NCBI GenBank assembly: GCA_018873245.2
Contig: JAEMBT020000002.1
Span: forward strand, 558,001-622,000
Origin: Archegozetes longisetosus
Lineage: Eukaryota > Arthropoda > Arachnida > Sarcoptiformes > Trhypochthoniidae
Direction of reading: 5' to 3'
Length of the DNA: 64,000 nucleotides
The notes under the pieces were generated by a model, which ran no database searches, was not told where the DNA came from, and saw nothing but the letters and a program-made list of their open reading frames with translations. Below, one piece after another: positions 21,618 through 61,269 of the stretch. How positions within the stretch are numbered: position 1 is the first letter of the stretch; the number at the start of each line of letters is the position of its first letter. A program made the translations under genes and the position numbers.

Positions 21618-24600
21618 TTTGCGTAAAACTTTTTAGGAGAATAAAAACAATTTACAGAAGAAAAACCCGCTTAAGTCAGCAATTATTTAGAGAATAACTT
21701 ATATGAGGGTAAAAATTAATATAAGTGTATGAAATAATTGGCAAATATTCAACTAAAATGGCATTAAAAATACTACATACAGAACACAGTGAACACAACA
21801 ATTTTTTATTTCCTAATAAACGCATCACTGATAATAAGTTAGCGACAAATAATTATGTGCTATCAAACTACATTTCGCTTCTTATCATATATTTTTGTCG
21901 ACCAGTGACGTAACCTTTAACTGAAAATTTCAGTGAAGATAGTATAGAAATACAAATGAATGCTTGTAATATTGTTAGTCAATAATAGCTTTTTTCCATG
22001 AGAAACTCAATTTTAGTGATTTTAGTGACGCATCGAGTTCGTCAATAAGTTCAGCATTAGATCAATCGCATGGTTAGTGATTATTTAAGAGTTCTTTTTA
22101 GGTCGAACTTCAGTTTATAGGCTTAAATACTAATTGAGAGCATTTTTAGTGATTTTTCTTCTTTTTCTTTCCTCGACTTAACTGAACTGATTGTGCGCCT
22201 AATTTTCGATTTAGAGAATAATGATTTCACTTTTTTCCGATAACTTACGAACTATTAGTAGAAAAACTATTTTCAATTCGTATTTAGTGATTATTGATTG
22301 TTCTTAATGTGTTTTTGTCAAAATCTAGTATAAAAATGTTTATGATTTTTCCAGAACTAATTGTTTTGCCACAAAATGTACATCAGAGCTAAACATCATT
22401 CCTATTCATATATTGTCCAACATATGTATTAGTAATTAATTTTCGATATGTGATAATAATTATGATTATTCACAACTTATTCTTGCTTTGCTCATACATT
22501 GCGCTTATATTAGCATTCAAAACGTGTAAATCTGACAAAAGATGTCATTTGAAACCGAAGCGCGCAGTTATTTATGACTTGCCAACGTGTAACTAATTTA
22601 TCCCCAATTGCATATATTTTAATTATTTGCAGTTACTTCTATTAAACTAATTACTTTTAATTAACGCAAACCCAAGGAACAAGCAAATTATTTATTGGGT
22701 TTTAGTTGAAATAGGGTCCTGCTAATTAATTGCATCTAAAGAGTGAAAGTTTGCTTTCAAATAGCAAGACTAAAGACTTTTATGTTGGAATAATCACTAG
22801 ACCAGACAATTTTTTTCCTGGCCATTATAACTAAATGCTTTCCTAATAACAATTTAAGATAAATTAGAGCTTTTATATCATTCAAAAGCTTCTAGCTTAA
22901 AACATAATAAATATATTAAATTTTAAGAGGCATTAGTTGAAGTTTCGCAACGTTAGTAGTGTGCACAATATTTAATAATGAATGAAACGGTGTGGTTGTT
23001 AGCTCAAGCTTTATGTATATTACCTTAGTAAGTTGACACAAAAATTTAGTCTTTGTTATATTTATAAGGGGTAAAATCTAATATTGTTGTTACAATGAGT
23101 CAGAAATTGACTAAAAGTAAAAATGAAACTAAAATCAACCATTAGAAGTTGACAATTGAAAGCTTTGATTGTTAATAATTATGAAAAAAAATATCCAAGG
23201 GTTGAATCCTTTATGGCCTTGCTGTTGCATTGACTAGTAGTAGATATTGTACACCTCTATTACTAGTAGCTCTTCAATATTTTATTTACGTTTTAACAAT
23301 CAAGGTTATATTATGAAGGTATTCGAACTTTTTTATTTGAACGCGTCATAAACCAAAACAAAACTGCCTTCTTCGTCTATCTTAATTTTGATTCGATTCA
23401 ATTATTTTTTTAATTAATATTTGAAAAATTGAAACTTTTATAAATTGACGATCTTTGACCTTATGACTCATTTTTTCTAACCACAAAAGCTGACCATTGG
23501 ATAGATGAATTAAGCCAACTATGCTTTCAAACGTATGAATGGACCAAATTGAGATTTATAGAGTTGTTTGCAATCTCATCTTGAACATGCCAGTGCTCTG
23601 GTTAAATGAAAAAGTTCTAAATCTTTATAAGACTATATTTTGTTTACCTTTAATTTGCACCGAAATTCTTAAGAAACAGATTGATTAAAGAACAATTTGA
23701 AAAGATCTTCTAAAACTTTAAAGCACTTTGTTGTTATCGAAAAAAATTAGCTCTGCTAATAAAAAAAATGATAGAATCAATTTTTGATCTAAACAGCGAT
23801 CGAGAGCAATTTTTTCAATTATATGTTTATATATAAATAATTTAGACATGTTATTCGTTTGTTTTAATTTTAATTGAAAAAAATCTTTTTCATTATCATT
23901 ATTTTAAAAGTGATAATCATATATAATAAGTAAGTTTTCTTAAGTAAAATTTTTAATAAAACTGTTGATTTCATTAAGACTTTTAAAAGTTTTTTCATCG
24001 TATATATCGGATCACATCAATAAACAGCTTCTCAATTGATAATGAGAGAGAAGTCTTTTGTCTTTAAATACAGAGATATAAGTGAAAAAGAAGTGACAAT
24101 TTTAGTTAAAATAAATTAAATTTCAATACAAGCAAATGAGAAAAATAAATAATAGATGTGTTTTTGAATGCAGTAGCGAATATTCGCATCGGTTCAAAAC
24201 ACGCAATTCTATATCAATTTAATAAATTAGTAGTTCAAACACTTGACAATTTGGTATTTGAAGCTGAGTGTGAGTGTTCGCTACTCATTCCGTGTTTAAC
24301 ATATGATAGGGGTGTCATCACTACATTTATATCAATTTCGAGTTATTTTATTCTTAATTTGAAACATTTTATTAAGATTTTTATCTTATGTATGAAAAAG
24401 ATTTAATGCACAAAACCGTGAAAAGTGAACAATTAATAACATATTGGTTTGGGTTTTCTTATATAAACATAATATACATGTCATTTATATAATATAACAC
24501 CTAAAAACCTTTTTATTTCTTCAAAACTAACGAGAAATCAACTCAAAAGTAAACATTGTGATAAACAGATACATTTTTAGAAAATATTTCAGAGACAAAA

Positions 24601-25972
24601 CAAAAAATTGAGATTTTCTTTATATATCTTGAGAACAATTGCAATAATAATTGAATAATCAATTCAAATATAATAATTATAATAATCATTAACAATAAAA
24701 TTATAATAAAATTAATAAATATAAAAAAGTGTTCAATTTCTTTAATCATTGCTTCGTATTAAGAGATAGATAGAGAGAAAATTCCAACAATGAATAGCAG
24801 TAAAACATTATTTTCTTCCATATCAATAATCAATCATCAAATAGTTTTATCCTTAAAGACCAATCATTTTTTAGTTTCTTTATAAATAACATCTAAAATT
24901 CTTGATAATTTTCATTCAATTTCATCAATAATATAGAGAAATAATCGAATTCATTTAAGTGTAATCTCGCGTTAAATGAATTTTTCATAAAGAATTTTCT
25001 TAAGAATCCTGAAAATTAAAGTATTATTTTAGAGTAATTCTTGTAGTAAATATATTTTTCTTATGCCAGATATCAGCCAATGAGTTATTTAATTATGTGG
25101 AATATTGTGTAATATGTTATTTAAATGTATATTCAATTAATTTTTCCAATAATTATAATTAATTAACTAGTAATAGAAATATCCAATGTTTAAATAAGTT
25201 TTTTGCTTCAAAATTCTGGTGATATTTCCGTTGATAAAAACCAAATCTTAATCTTCATGAATAGGTTGCAATGATAATAACATTAATAATACAGGTATTA
25301 ATTGCACTGAACTGACACTTTGAGGTAATAATTAATTAAATTACGAACAGATTCTTCCAGAATACTCTTGATTAATTTTTCCAGCTGAGATAATTCGATA
25401 GTAATACTAACAGTGGGTTAACAACAATACGATTCTTGAAAAAGTGTTTTTGCTTATAATTCTTGAAAATTCTGAAGAAATAGATAATTTCCATCCAACT
25501 GATGATTAACAATTATATGGGAAACAGAAACAGCAGAAGTAGCAGGTTTTCAATTAACTCAAAAGGTCTGATGTCTGAAAAAGTTTTAAATCAATTGAGT
25601 GGTTCGAGTAAATAGGCGATAAAAGTGTGTGAAATCTTATTTCCAACATGTTTGTCAACTTTTTGGATACAATACGAGAATTTAAGTGGATTTGAATGCT
25701 TGGATGCTTTCAATCAAAGTTTTTAAGTATTTAAGAAGTTTTATAATTCAAATAATTTCATTATCTAATTAAGTAATTAGTTGTGTGTATATAATAATTA
25801 AGTAAATAGTTTAAAAGTTTTTTCAAAGTTTCCAAATTTTCATATTTTCGCTTAGACTTGATTTGAATGGCGTTTCGAACGAAGAAAACTTTTCCTCGTT
25901 ATTTCTGTGATCATCAAAATGAACTTTTTCTTAATAGTTGAAATTTTCTTGTAATTAATCTTAATTAATTAG
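21618..25972. other. Spacer between CaMKII and its hub-domain duplicate
   Basis: About 4.4 kb of A/T-rich DNA. It should contain the CaMKII 3' UTR near 25.9 kb and, if independent, the promoter of the association-domain gene near 21.7 kb. I could not locate either precisely and saw no other gene. Confidence 0.45.
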
Positions 25973-52555
<26,583 letters not shown>

Positions 52556-55500
52556 TTTACTATTTTACCATAACTCCACTATTACGCCAAGTTGTTATAC
52601 CAATCACAATATTGGGAGCAAATATATATAAAGTATAGAGACAAATATATAGCTTCAGAGCGAAAAAAGGGAAGCGATTCCGTCAAATTCAGAGTAAAAC
52701 ACACGAACACATTACACACTATAAGCTGTAAATTCAATATCAGAGCACTAGAAGACAGAGAAAAATGTTCTCCTCAGATCTCGTTATTTTTAGTCTTATA
52801 AACTCAGTGATCACTTTACATGAGAAACAAATAGAAAATGAGAATAGGAGAAAAGATTACTCTCTTATCCTTATCTTGTTCTCACTCAGAAGCAAATACA
52901 ATACAATCTCCAGAAAATCAAGTTTTTTCTTCTGAATGGCCTCTATTTGCCTCTATTTAAGTTTTTTCACTCTTCCTCTCTCTCTTCGTTCGAACTGACG
53001 TTTTTGAAGGGGAAGCAAGAGGTAGAAGAGAACAATATTTTCTCTTATTTTTATTTTTGAAAAGAGAAGTAGGAAAACTAGAATAATAACTATGAGATCC
53101 CCTAAAAATCTTTCTGTATTTTTTCCCTTAAATACTTAATGCTATTTCGTCGCTATGGATCCCGAGCTCTTAATATGTTTGTTATATAAAGTGTGCGCGC
53201 GATCAATGAGTTTCACTACTGGTTTCGCGTATGCGGTCTCTCGTATAGAGAGGTGTTTCACATGAGCTGCTATCTCGTCGAGACTGAGATGTTGGCACAC
53301 TCTTAACGAGACTTTTGATAACTAGTCTATTGAACTAAAACGAGGAAAAACTTTCTCCTCACTACTCGCTATTTAGGTTCTTAGGTTTTTAGGTTCTCAT
53401 TGCCATGAATTGGGCTTTAAGTCAGTGCTAGTCGTAGATAGAGATATCTCTCGAGAGATTCTGTAGGTTTTTATTATGTTTATTGTTTGCTTATGAGAGG
53501 CAATGGAGATTCGAATTAATTATTTAGTATGCCTTTTCTGTGATCATCTCTTTCCCTCCTATGTTGAAAAAAGTTTATCTTTTATTAAATACTATTTTTT
53601 GGGTCTTGTGTTCTTTGATTAAATTAGAATTTATTGTTTGAAAACTCGTTTATACTACAAATACTTAAGAGTTGCCTTTTCGCAGGTTTGGTACTCTTTT
53701 ACGAACTAAAGACCAAACTGTTCAGAAATCAAATAAGAACTAAACGCTAGAGTTTGATTATTTATTTACGATTGTATTCTCTGAGGAAATTATTGCACAA
53801 GAGTAGAAAATATTAAAGATAAGGATTAAATTGTTTTCGCTCTAGGTTTATGAATAATAGAATAATAAATTTGTATAGAATCAAGCTAAAGTATCTTAGA
53901 AATTTCGCTGCGGGTGCCAAGCCTCCTGGATTGGACAGGAGAATCCCAGATTGGAACATTTTGTTCTGTCTGACTGGCCGTGGCTGGAGGGCAGATTATT
54001 TCTCCTGTTTTGAACAAATGCTTCAGATATTCTTACAAATCGATCAACTTTCCAACAACTTGTCGTTTTTCTCATGTCAAGCATAAAGAAATACCAAAAC
54101 AATAGCTAAGAACATGTCTTAAGAAAATATTAATTTAAATTGAAATAATATTTATTTTATCGTTTCATTGTTTTAAGTACTCATTTGAGACTTTAAAAAA
54201 TAAATGTCTGATTTGTTCATAAGTTCCAAAAGAAGTTAGATCTGAATAATTGAACTTTTTTTAAAAAATCATTTTTGGTATCATTTATCAGTTTAACTGC
54301 AAGCATTCTAGCAATCACATTTCTTATAGATTTTTTGAATAGCTTATTTGAAATTGTTTTAGAACTGATGAGTTCATTGGTTTCGAAAAGAATACATGTT
54401 TTCTTTATTATAGAAAGCCTATAATTAAATAATCTTCAACCTCTTGGGAAGAAAGCTTTCATCTTAGTCTTGAAATCTGGCTGATATTGACAACAACATT
54501 AAGCTAATACTTTTCTGGTTTATTTCTCCACTATTATCTCAAACAAATGACGGCTCCAATAGTGAATTGTTACAAATGATATTAGTCATTTTCAGTTACA
54601 TTCAAGTATGTTCGCCGTCCCAAGACGTCCAAATCAATATTTTTCTCACAAACCGGGAGTTCTAACTGCCATACATATATGATTCCTGTATATTAATATA
54701 TATATATATTAGAAATTATGATTGCAGATTCGAAAATAAAAACATAATAGATAGCAACGAAAAATTGAAGCTTATCGCAAAAGGATATCTGATTTTATTG
54801 ACGTCTTTGATAATAACTAAATACTGCCAAACTTATTTACTAATTTTTGCATTTGATTGTATGAAAGAAAAACATCCTTACTTTTGAAAGCATATCTATT
54901 AGTAAAAGTCATTGATATAGCCATAGAGGAGGATCTATGTTCGATTGATCAGAATATGAGCAATTGGACAATAAAAGATCATACCTTTAGTTAACCTCTT
55001 TTTAGATTTATTCTTCTCTTTGATTCACACTGTTTATATATAATTCAAATCGAATTGTTTCAGTGTGAAAATAAACAGTAATCAAATTGTCAAAAGTATA
55101 GCGATTTGTGCAAAATCGAAACTTTATAGTTGTTTTGTTCAGTTCAATATATTCAGAGATACGATATTTGGTCTTTTGAACATTATCTGATATTAAGTAT
55201 ACTTTTTCGAGATCAAAATATCTAAAATCTATGAGGAATTCAGAGGAAGCTATTAAAACCCAGATTTTTCTGGGAGTTTGAATAATACCGATTTTTGAGT
55301 CATTTTTCTTAAATCTGAATTCCTTGAAACGTTTAATGGCTCGCCAAAATGAAACCCGATCTAAATTTAGCGTCGAAAGTGATTCACAGAAGTACTTTAG
55401 AAATCATGCTTGCTTCCGAAGTAATTTATATTTCTATATATAGTTATTCAATAGGAATTTTATACTTACCATAACGTGAGACATGCAACTGAAATGGGAT

Positions 55501-56200
55501 TAGTAGCATACACGGCAACAATTCAAGACATTGTCAACAAAATTATTTCAAATCTTACACTTGATTCACTGGTAGCCTACACTTTCTTCCAATATTCGAA
55601 AGTTTCCAAGAAAATATTTTCATCAAATTAACTGAGTTATCAAGAAGAATGTCTCAGATGATATCAACTGGTTATTGGATGCCTCTCTTGTAGAATGTCA
55701 TTGAAATAATATTGAATAGATTCAGAAGAGTAAATACAAAATATTTTCATCTCTTAGTGTGATTCATATTTACTCTGTAACAAATAAGATATCTATTCTC
55801 ATAATTTAGTAAAAATTGATGGGCAAATAATCTTTTAAAAGTTTCAAATTTCTGTCACTATGATCTCATAAAGTGTTAGTTTAGTCTTATTGTTATCGAT
55901 TATAATATTGTACAATAGATACTAAATAATATCGAAAGCGAATAAGAGTAATAAACGATAACAAATGGCATAATCTGATGAGAATTATCAGAAGTAAAAT
56001 CAATGTTTAACAGCAATAAATGTATCTTTACGTTAGAAAAATTACTCAGAAAACAGAAGGAAATTGTTTCAATTTTATTTAAATAGAACGGATTTAATTT
56101 AGCATTCGTGAATAGACAGCAGGACATATATTTTCTAAGCGTAGAACGTTTTCGAACAAGTTTCAACCTAAGCTTATTAAGTTAATAAAATTTGTCAAAA
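52556..56200. other. CaMKII upstream region; leader and promoter not located
   Basis: About 3.6 kb between the CaMKII ATG and the next gene. Two patches, 53150-53420 and 53900-54010, are richer in G/C than the surroundings and may hold the promoter or untranslated first exons. No protein-coding homology was recognised; short open frames on both strands over 53.9-54.1 kb overlap each other and look incidental. Confidence 0.4.
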
Positions 56201-56207
56201 TTGAAAC

Positions 56208-56762
56208 TTAAGCCTCGGGCGGTGCAGCCGTTTCATCCTCAGAACCAGCACTTGTGGTGACTTCTCCGGTACTAGTTGATGCCTCAATATTATTACCATT
56301 ATTGCCACCCTTACCTCGTTTACCATTCTTTACGATAACCTTAACGTTAACATTAATCATATTCTTATTAATATTACTGTTACCACCATTTCGATTACCA
56401 CCATTTCGACCTCCATTTGAGTTTATGAAATCTCGTCTCCAATTCTTGTTTCGAGATAATCGTAATCTCTTGCGCATTGGTCGAAAATTGCGATTGACTG
56501 GAACTCTAATAGAGCCATTTTTAGCGTTCTTACCATTGACTAGAACTTGAAAATCTTTCCTGCTCTTGTTGTCGACTGTTACAAGTTTCGAATTTTTCTG
56601 ATCTTTGAAGAAAAATAGTTTTCTTACTAGCATAACATTTTTTAAAACTGTTTAATTTTTACTTTTATTAGCTGCGATTCCAATCTCTTTCGATTCACTG
56701 AAATTTAAGATAATTATTAGAGATATGACAACATTTATTAAACAAATTTTGATGCAATACAT
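56208..56762 (-). CDS. Secreted basic Asn/Gly-rich protein, paralogue 1 (2 exons)
   Basis: Exon 1 (56762-56663) encodes a hydrophobic leader, MYCIKICLINVVISLIIIL, then NFSESKE. It joins in phase to exon 2 (56602-56208), giving 164 residues. The mature protein is Lys/Arg-rich at first, with RPMRKRLRLSRNK. An Asn/Gly repeat (GGRNGGNRNGGN) follows, then NVNVKVIVKNGKRGKGG and an acidic Ser/Thr tail ending ETAAPPEA. It lacks cysteines. The paralogue at 57392-57753 shares gene structure, leader and the RPMRKRL core. Basic Gly-rich secreted proteins include antimicrobial and silk or cuticle proteins; nothing here decides between them. The start was chosen by comparison of leader exons; an ATG inside the intron would give a product lacking the leader. 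Confidence 0.7.
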
Positions 56763-57285
56763 AATTGAAATTATTTCTTTAATTATTTACAATAATCGGT
56801 TACTAATCTTCAAATACTGTCGTCAACTCAATCCATTATTACAAATCTATCATCTAATTAATGATTTTAACCTTCATGTGATTTCATAAAATGATTATCA
56901 TTAAGATTCGCATTGATTGACGTAAATCAAGTTTTATTTGAACTGTTGTTTTAAACAATCTGCCTCTTAATTAAATACTCACTAATATTTGCACTCTTCA
57001 AATCATTCAAATTGAATGTCAAATACATTGTGAAGCAATCAATTAATGAGAAGAAAGTTAATGCATTTCGCATTCAAAAACTTAAAATCAAAGAAAAATT
57101 ACCATTTTTCTTTCTGATTACATCAACTAAATGGGAATTATTTGAAAAATTTTGAACTTTTAGGAATACAGCTACTAGTTTAATATAAACTTGAAATTAG
57201 GCTTAATTCGAAATAATCCTTTATTGAATAGTAATTAAGATGAAATTCTATAAGAATTAATAGATTTTTTCCCAGCTACTGGACA
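56763..57285. other. Spacer between the two basic-protein paralogues
   Basis: A/T-rich spacer that should hold the promoter of paralogue 1 and the 3' end of paralogue 2. No TATA box stands out. Confidence 0.4.
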
Positions 57286-57391
57286 CTATCATATAGTCCA
57301 GTAGTTGCATACTCGGCGGATGTGGTTCGACGATGTATATCAACATTTGTATCATGTCGATTGTTTTTTACAATCACTTTGACGTTTACTT

Positions 57392-57753
57392 TTACAACAT
57401 TCTTATTAGCGTTCTTGACATATCGACCGATTCCTCCAAAAAACCTGGAAATTTATTGCGACGTAATGATAATCTCTTACGCATTGGTCTTATATTTTGA
57501 ATTCTGTTATTCTTTCTGGGAGGCATTCCATTTAAGCCTTTCGGGCTGATCTCAACTTTGATGTTTTGTTTGCTTTTGTTTTCCACAATAACCTTGTCAA
57601 CATTTTTATTATCTATTGACAAAAATTCATCAAATAAAGTCTGAAGTAAAAAAGTTCTTACATACTCGTTCTTTTTTTGAGTTCAAGTACTTTAGAATCA
57701 GTAAATTCCAAAATAATTATTAAAATAATCAACACACTGATTAATATTTTCAT
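57392..57753 (-). CDS. Secreted basic protein, paralogue 2, altered C-terminus (2 exons)
   Basis: Exon 1 (57753-57666) encodes MKILISVLIILIIILEFTDS, a leader matching that of paralogue 1 in length and at its end (L-F-S/T-D/E-SK). Exon 2 (57612-57392) contains NIRPMRKRLSLRRNK. The annotated frame gives 102 residues and ends shortly after the core in SRTLIRML. Homology to paralogue 1 (NVNVKVIVKN) continues in a different frame from about 57455, at a run of six T, to about 57290. The gene may therefore be recently truncated, or the T run may be mis-called. A TATA-like sequence lies at 57815-57822. The function is unknown. Confidence 0.6.
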
Positions 57754-58330
57754 GTCTAAAACAGCCTCAAACTTTTTTTTATTTCACACTAATATTCGAG
57801 TTGAGTGAAGTGGTATTTTATAACAGATTCATTATCCAATATCTAATTAATGAATTAATCATTCCTAGAATCATTATTGTAATTATTTGAATTGATTGGC
57901 CTTTAATATGAAATATGTTTGATCAGAGATTCTAGCCTTCAATTAAATAAAAACTATTAATAACCTATTGATACTTGATTACTAGCATTAGTAGTAACCA
58001 ATTTTACGAACTTTTTATTTTGAGGTTCTATTGTTTGTTGAAGTTTTAATTGAGCAGTGAATAAGTATTAATTTGAAAATAAACTCAAGTTCATACAATA
58101 ATTAATTCAAAAATTACACATCTACACATTTTTTATATCAGCACGCAAATAAATTTCTGGGCGTTAGCTTCGCTGAATTAATGCCAGCACTAGTATTATT
58201 TATGGATCAAAGTGAAATTCGGACCAATATATAATTCATGTAATTCATGATTCATACAATATACAATTCATTTAATATTTTTAGCGTAATTGTGACTGCT
58301 TCTAATCTATATGATCTGTATTATTCTATT
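57754..58330. other. Intergenic, no gene seen
   Basis: Upstream flank of paralogue 2. No further supported feature. Confidence 0.4.
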
Positions 58331-58333
58331 ATA

Positions 58334-59041
58334 CAGTATGTCTATGTATCTGCTAAACTGAGATAAAGCAAGATATTTTAATCAGATGTCGAATAAATTA
58401 CTCATCAACTCAAAATTAGACACTTCGAAACACTATTTTAATAATCAAATTGGATATAACAGAATTTGTGTCTAAAAATAGCAATTTAATACTTTATAAC
58501 ATATGCTGAAAATGTCCATTATTTTCTAAACAAGATTTTACTCTTTTAATCATGTTATCTGAAACTTCTAATAGAGTCTCAGAAGTTATTTTCTTGGTTA
58601 CAACAATAGTTAGTTAATAAATAAGTTTTATTAACAAAGACTATCTCTTATAGTAAACACCATATTTGGTAATAGTAGTGTTTTTAAACAAAACATCATG
58701 ATTAAAGAACGATCTTTTGTTTGACTTATTTCAAACTTTATTCAACCATTTGGTCTGATCGATGCGTAGACTGACCAGATTTTTTCAACTAAAACTGAAA
58801 TTTTATCAAAAATACTGATAAAAATGGACAAAAGGGGGATACTAATTTTTTCCAACTATTTTATTTAGAATAATCATTGATTATGTTTTAATTATGTTTT
58901 TGATTAGATTTGACTGATTTTAAGAGCTTGAAGACTGGACAACCCAGTCCAAAACTGTACATTTTGGTCAGCCTATCGATGCGTAATATTAAAGAAAAGT
59001 TGCACTCAATATATGAGTTTATAAGATAAAAAGACATACTG
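58334..59041. mobile_element. TA-flanked TIR element carrying a nested hAT-like MITE
   Basis: The termini CAGTATGTCT and, on the right, AGACATACTG are inverted copies next to TA. The interior is homologous to the element at 37855-38402 in the CaMKII intron. It is interrupted by a 209-bp insertion at 58767-58975. No coding capacity. Confidence 0.55.
58767..58975. mobile_element. hAT-like MITE, 209 bp, 8-bp TSD
   Basis: The termini are TAGACTGACCA and, inward from the right, TAGGCTGACCA. Perfect 8-bp duplications TCGATGCG flank it at 58759-58766 and 58976-58983, the usual size for hAT elements. The related repeat near 38340 has the uninterrupted form of this site, which confirms the insertion. 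Confidence 0.75.
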
Positions 59042-59741
59042 TATAGTATTATATCGCAATAGTTGTTTATTAGAAATGGTGAAATAGGGAGTTACTACTA
59101 AAAAATTGCACAAACTTCAAAATACAATAACTTTTCATTACTGAACAGAATTTAAAAGTAATAATTTTTACCTGAAAGATTTTTACCCGGTTCTGAGTAT
59201 AGACATAATAAGGATGCTTTTATTCCGTTTGGTGGAAGACTCCGATTTTTTATTATCAAATTAAACTCTGAAGTGAAAATCGAACTACTTATCGCTAAAC
59301 TGATTTCGAAATACTGGCTTCGTTTGTCTCCGACCAGTAGAGTATGTTCTGATAACGTTTCAATATGAGAAAAAATTATTTTTCAAACTTTCATTTACAT
59401 AATTTTCTGATTATTAAAATTATATCTAGATTCTACTCTGGGAATATTTTCTTATGTTCAAAAAGGGTAGATTCAGTTGTTGAGATAAATGAGGAAAATT
59501 GCATCTTCTCCCTTTTTTTAACTTGTTTACTAAGATTTTGGTCATCAGTAATTAAACTCTCTAGAAAATCCAAATTTGTTTTATGTTCAAATGATTACTT
59601 TAATTTAATTTGTCTGAGCCTTATTTAGGAGAATAATACATTTTACTTTGATCTATGCATTAATTATTAAATATCAGACGTGCAAATGATTATACTATGT
59701 AAGTTTATACGTTTTAAACAGGATCTGAAGATTATACTATA

Positions 59742-59881
59742 CAGTTAAACCTCTCTAACTTAAAACTGTAGTTAACCTCTTTTCAAAAAAAGCTTGAAAA
59801 CAAACCCCGTTTTCCTATGAATTTATATATACCTTTGTTAGAAAGGGGTTAACTACAGCTTTAAGTTAGAGAGGTTAATTG
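59742..59881. mobile_element. pogo/Tigger-like MITE, 140 bp
   Basis: The termini CAGTTAAACCTCTCTAACTT and, inward from the right, CAATTAACCTCTCTAACTTA are flanked by TA on both sides. It is distantly like the CAGTAAAACCTCGTTATAAC family in the CaMKII introns. It lies upstream of the ML-domain gene. Confidence 0.65.
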
Positions 59882-59962
59882 TAGTTAAGTGTGGAAGGGC
59901 AACAACTAAAAACCGATCAACAAGTGAATGCTTTCTCACGTTGCAATCAGATTAGAGTTTGC

Positions 59963-59970
59963 TATAAATA
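59963..59970 (+). promoter_or_regulatory. TATA box of the ML-domain gene
   Basis: TATAAATA lies 93 bp upstream of the ATG at 60056, at a distance that would leave a leader of about 60 nt. Confidence 0.45.
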
Positions 59971-60055
59971 AGGTTTGCATTTCACCAGAATCTATGATTT
60001 CGATAATTGTAAGTTATTTTGAGCACTCAAGTGGAAACTTTATATAACTATTGGA

Positions 60056-60832
60056 ATGAAGGAAACATCTCTAATATTGTTCTTCTTATTGTCTATAACA
60101 AGCATTATAAATTGTGCTCAACTCACATATAGAGATTGCGGTCCGAGTGATAAGTCTATTAAATATAATTCAGTTTCAATCAGCCCATATCCTGTTATAT
60201 ATCCAGGTATTAAACAAGTTTCGTCAAAAATTTCAAGTAATTATTAGGTAAATCATATTTCATACAAAACTTTTACTTTAAAAAAGGCTCATTAAAACTA
60301 TCAGTGGATATGGAAGTATTAAAAGATATACCGACCGAACATTTGAAGGCCAAAATAAAAGCGGAGAAGTTGACACCAACGCGGATGTTAATTCCATGTC
60401 TTGGAGATCTCGGCTCATGGTATGTATAGAAGATTTATCTTATCTCTTGAATAACTGATTAAGAAACATTTTTACAGTACATATGATTATTGCAATTACT
60501 CACAAAAGAATACAAACGACTTGTTCACTCACTTCGGTCCTGGCAAATGTCCAATTAAAGCAGGGAAACATTCTTTTGATAATTCAGAAGCATCTTTGCC
60601 TAATTTTGGATCAATATTCGAGAAGGTTTTGGAGGTATCAATTATATCTAGTTATCTCGAGTTTATTGGTTTCTACGTTTTATAGCTTAGAAAAAAAATT
60701 GAAATTTATTTTGTTAATTTTTAGGGCGATTTTGAGGCTAATGCTACGTATTTTGATTCACAAACCAATCAAGTCTATGGCTGTATTCACGTTCAGTTCA
60801 CAGTTCATCTCAAATCTGGTGGTTTCGAATAA
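60056..60832 (+). CDS. GM2-activator-like ML-domain lipid-binding protein (4 exons)
   Basis: Exons 60056-60236, 60287-60419, 60478-60634 and 60725-60832 join in phase, with GT/AG introns, to a 192-residue protein. The signal peptide is MKETSLILFFLLSITSIINC. The mature protein starts YRDCGPSDKSIKY, followed by SISPYPVIYPG, as in GM2 activator proteins. LIPCLGDLGSCTYDYCNY and GPGKCPIKAGKHS then carry further conserved cysteines. YGCIHVQFTVHLK forms the last strand before the stop. ML-domain proteins hold a lipid in a beta-sandwich cavity; GM2 activators present glycolipids to hydrolases, and arthropod members are secreted, some being mite allergens. The gene appears intact. AATAAA at 60908-60913 may be its polyadenylation signal. 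Confidence 0.9.
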
Positions 60833-61269
60833 AGTATTTTTATATATGCATAATACACAGTTGAATCATACTAAAGATTCTTACACCAACTTCATTGAAT
60901 CTCTTTAAATAAAATTTTATTGCAGTAGTATTAATAAAGTGAAATAAATTAAATACAGACTAAAATTCTATCTAAAATTCCGAAATACAAGATTGAAACA
61001 AGTAATAAGAATTAAAACCATTGAAATCGCAAATCTCTATATAATTTGAAACGAGTAATAAGAGGTAATCTCCAGATAACTTCTTTTTAGATTTTGAGTT
61101 ATACTCTTTGACTTGTGTCTTATTCAGTCAGCACATGTTTCAATGAGAAAATGATAACATATTTGCATCACAAAACATCAATTTTAATGTTAATCAAGAG
61201 GATTGGAATTTGAAATTTTAAAAATATAATTATATATATTATATAGTGTTATAGTAATAATATTATATA
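60833..61269. other. Intergenic, no gene seen
   Basis: 3' flank of the ML-domain gene up to a MITE. No further feature. Confidence 0.4.

Noticed and set aside
53850-54102. Overlapping open frames on both strands
   Set aside because: They are mirror readings of one G/C-richer patch, and neither shows homology or splice signals.
56254-56550. A 98-codon plus-strand frame rich in Leu and Pro
   Set aside because: It is the antisense of the Asn/Gly-rich coding exon of the basic secreted protein.
60483-60908. A 141-codon open frame on the plus strand
   Set aside because: It overlaps exons 3 and 4 of the ML-domain gene in the wrong frame and reads through an intron.
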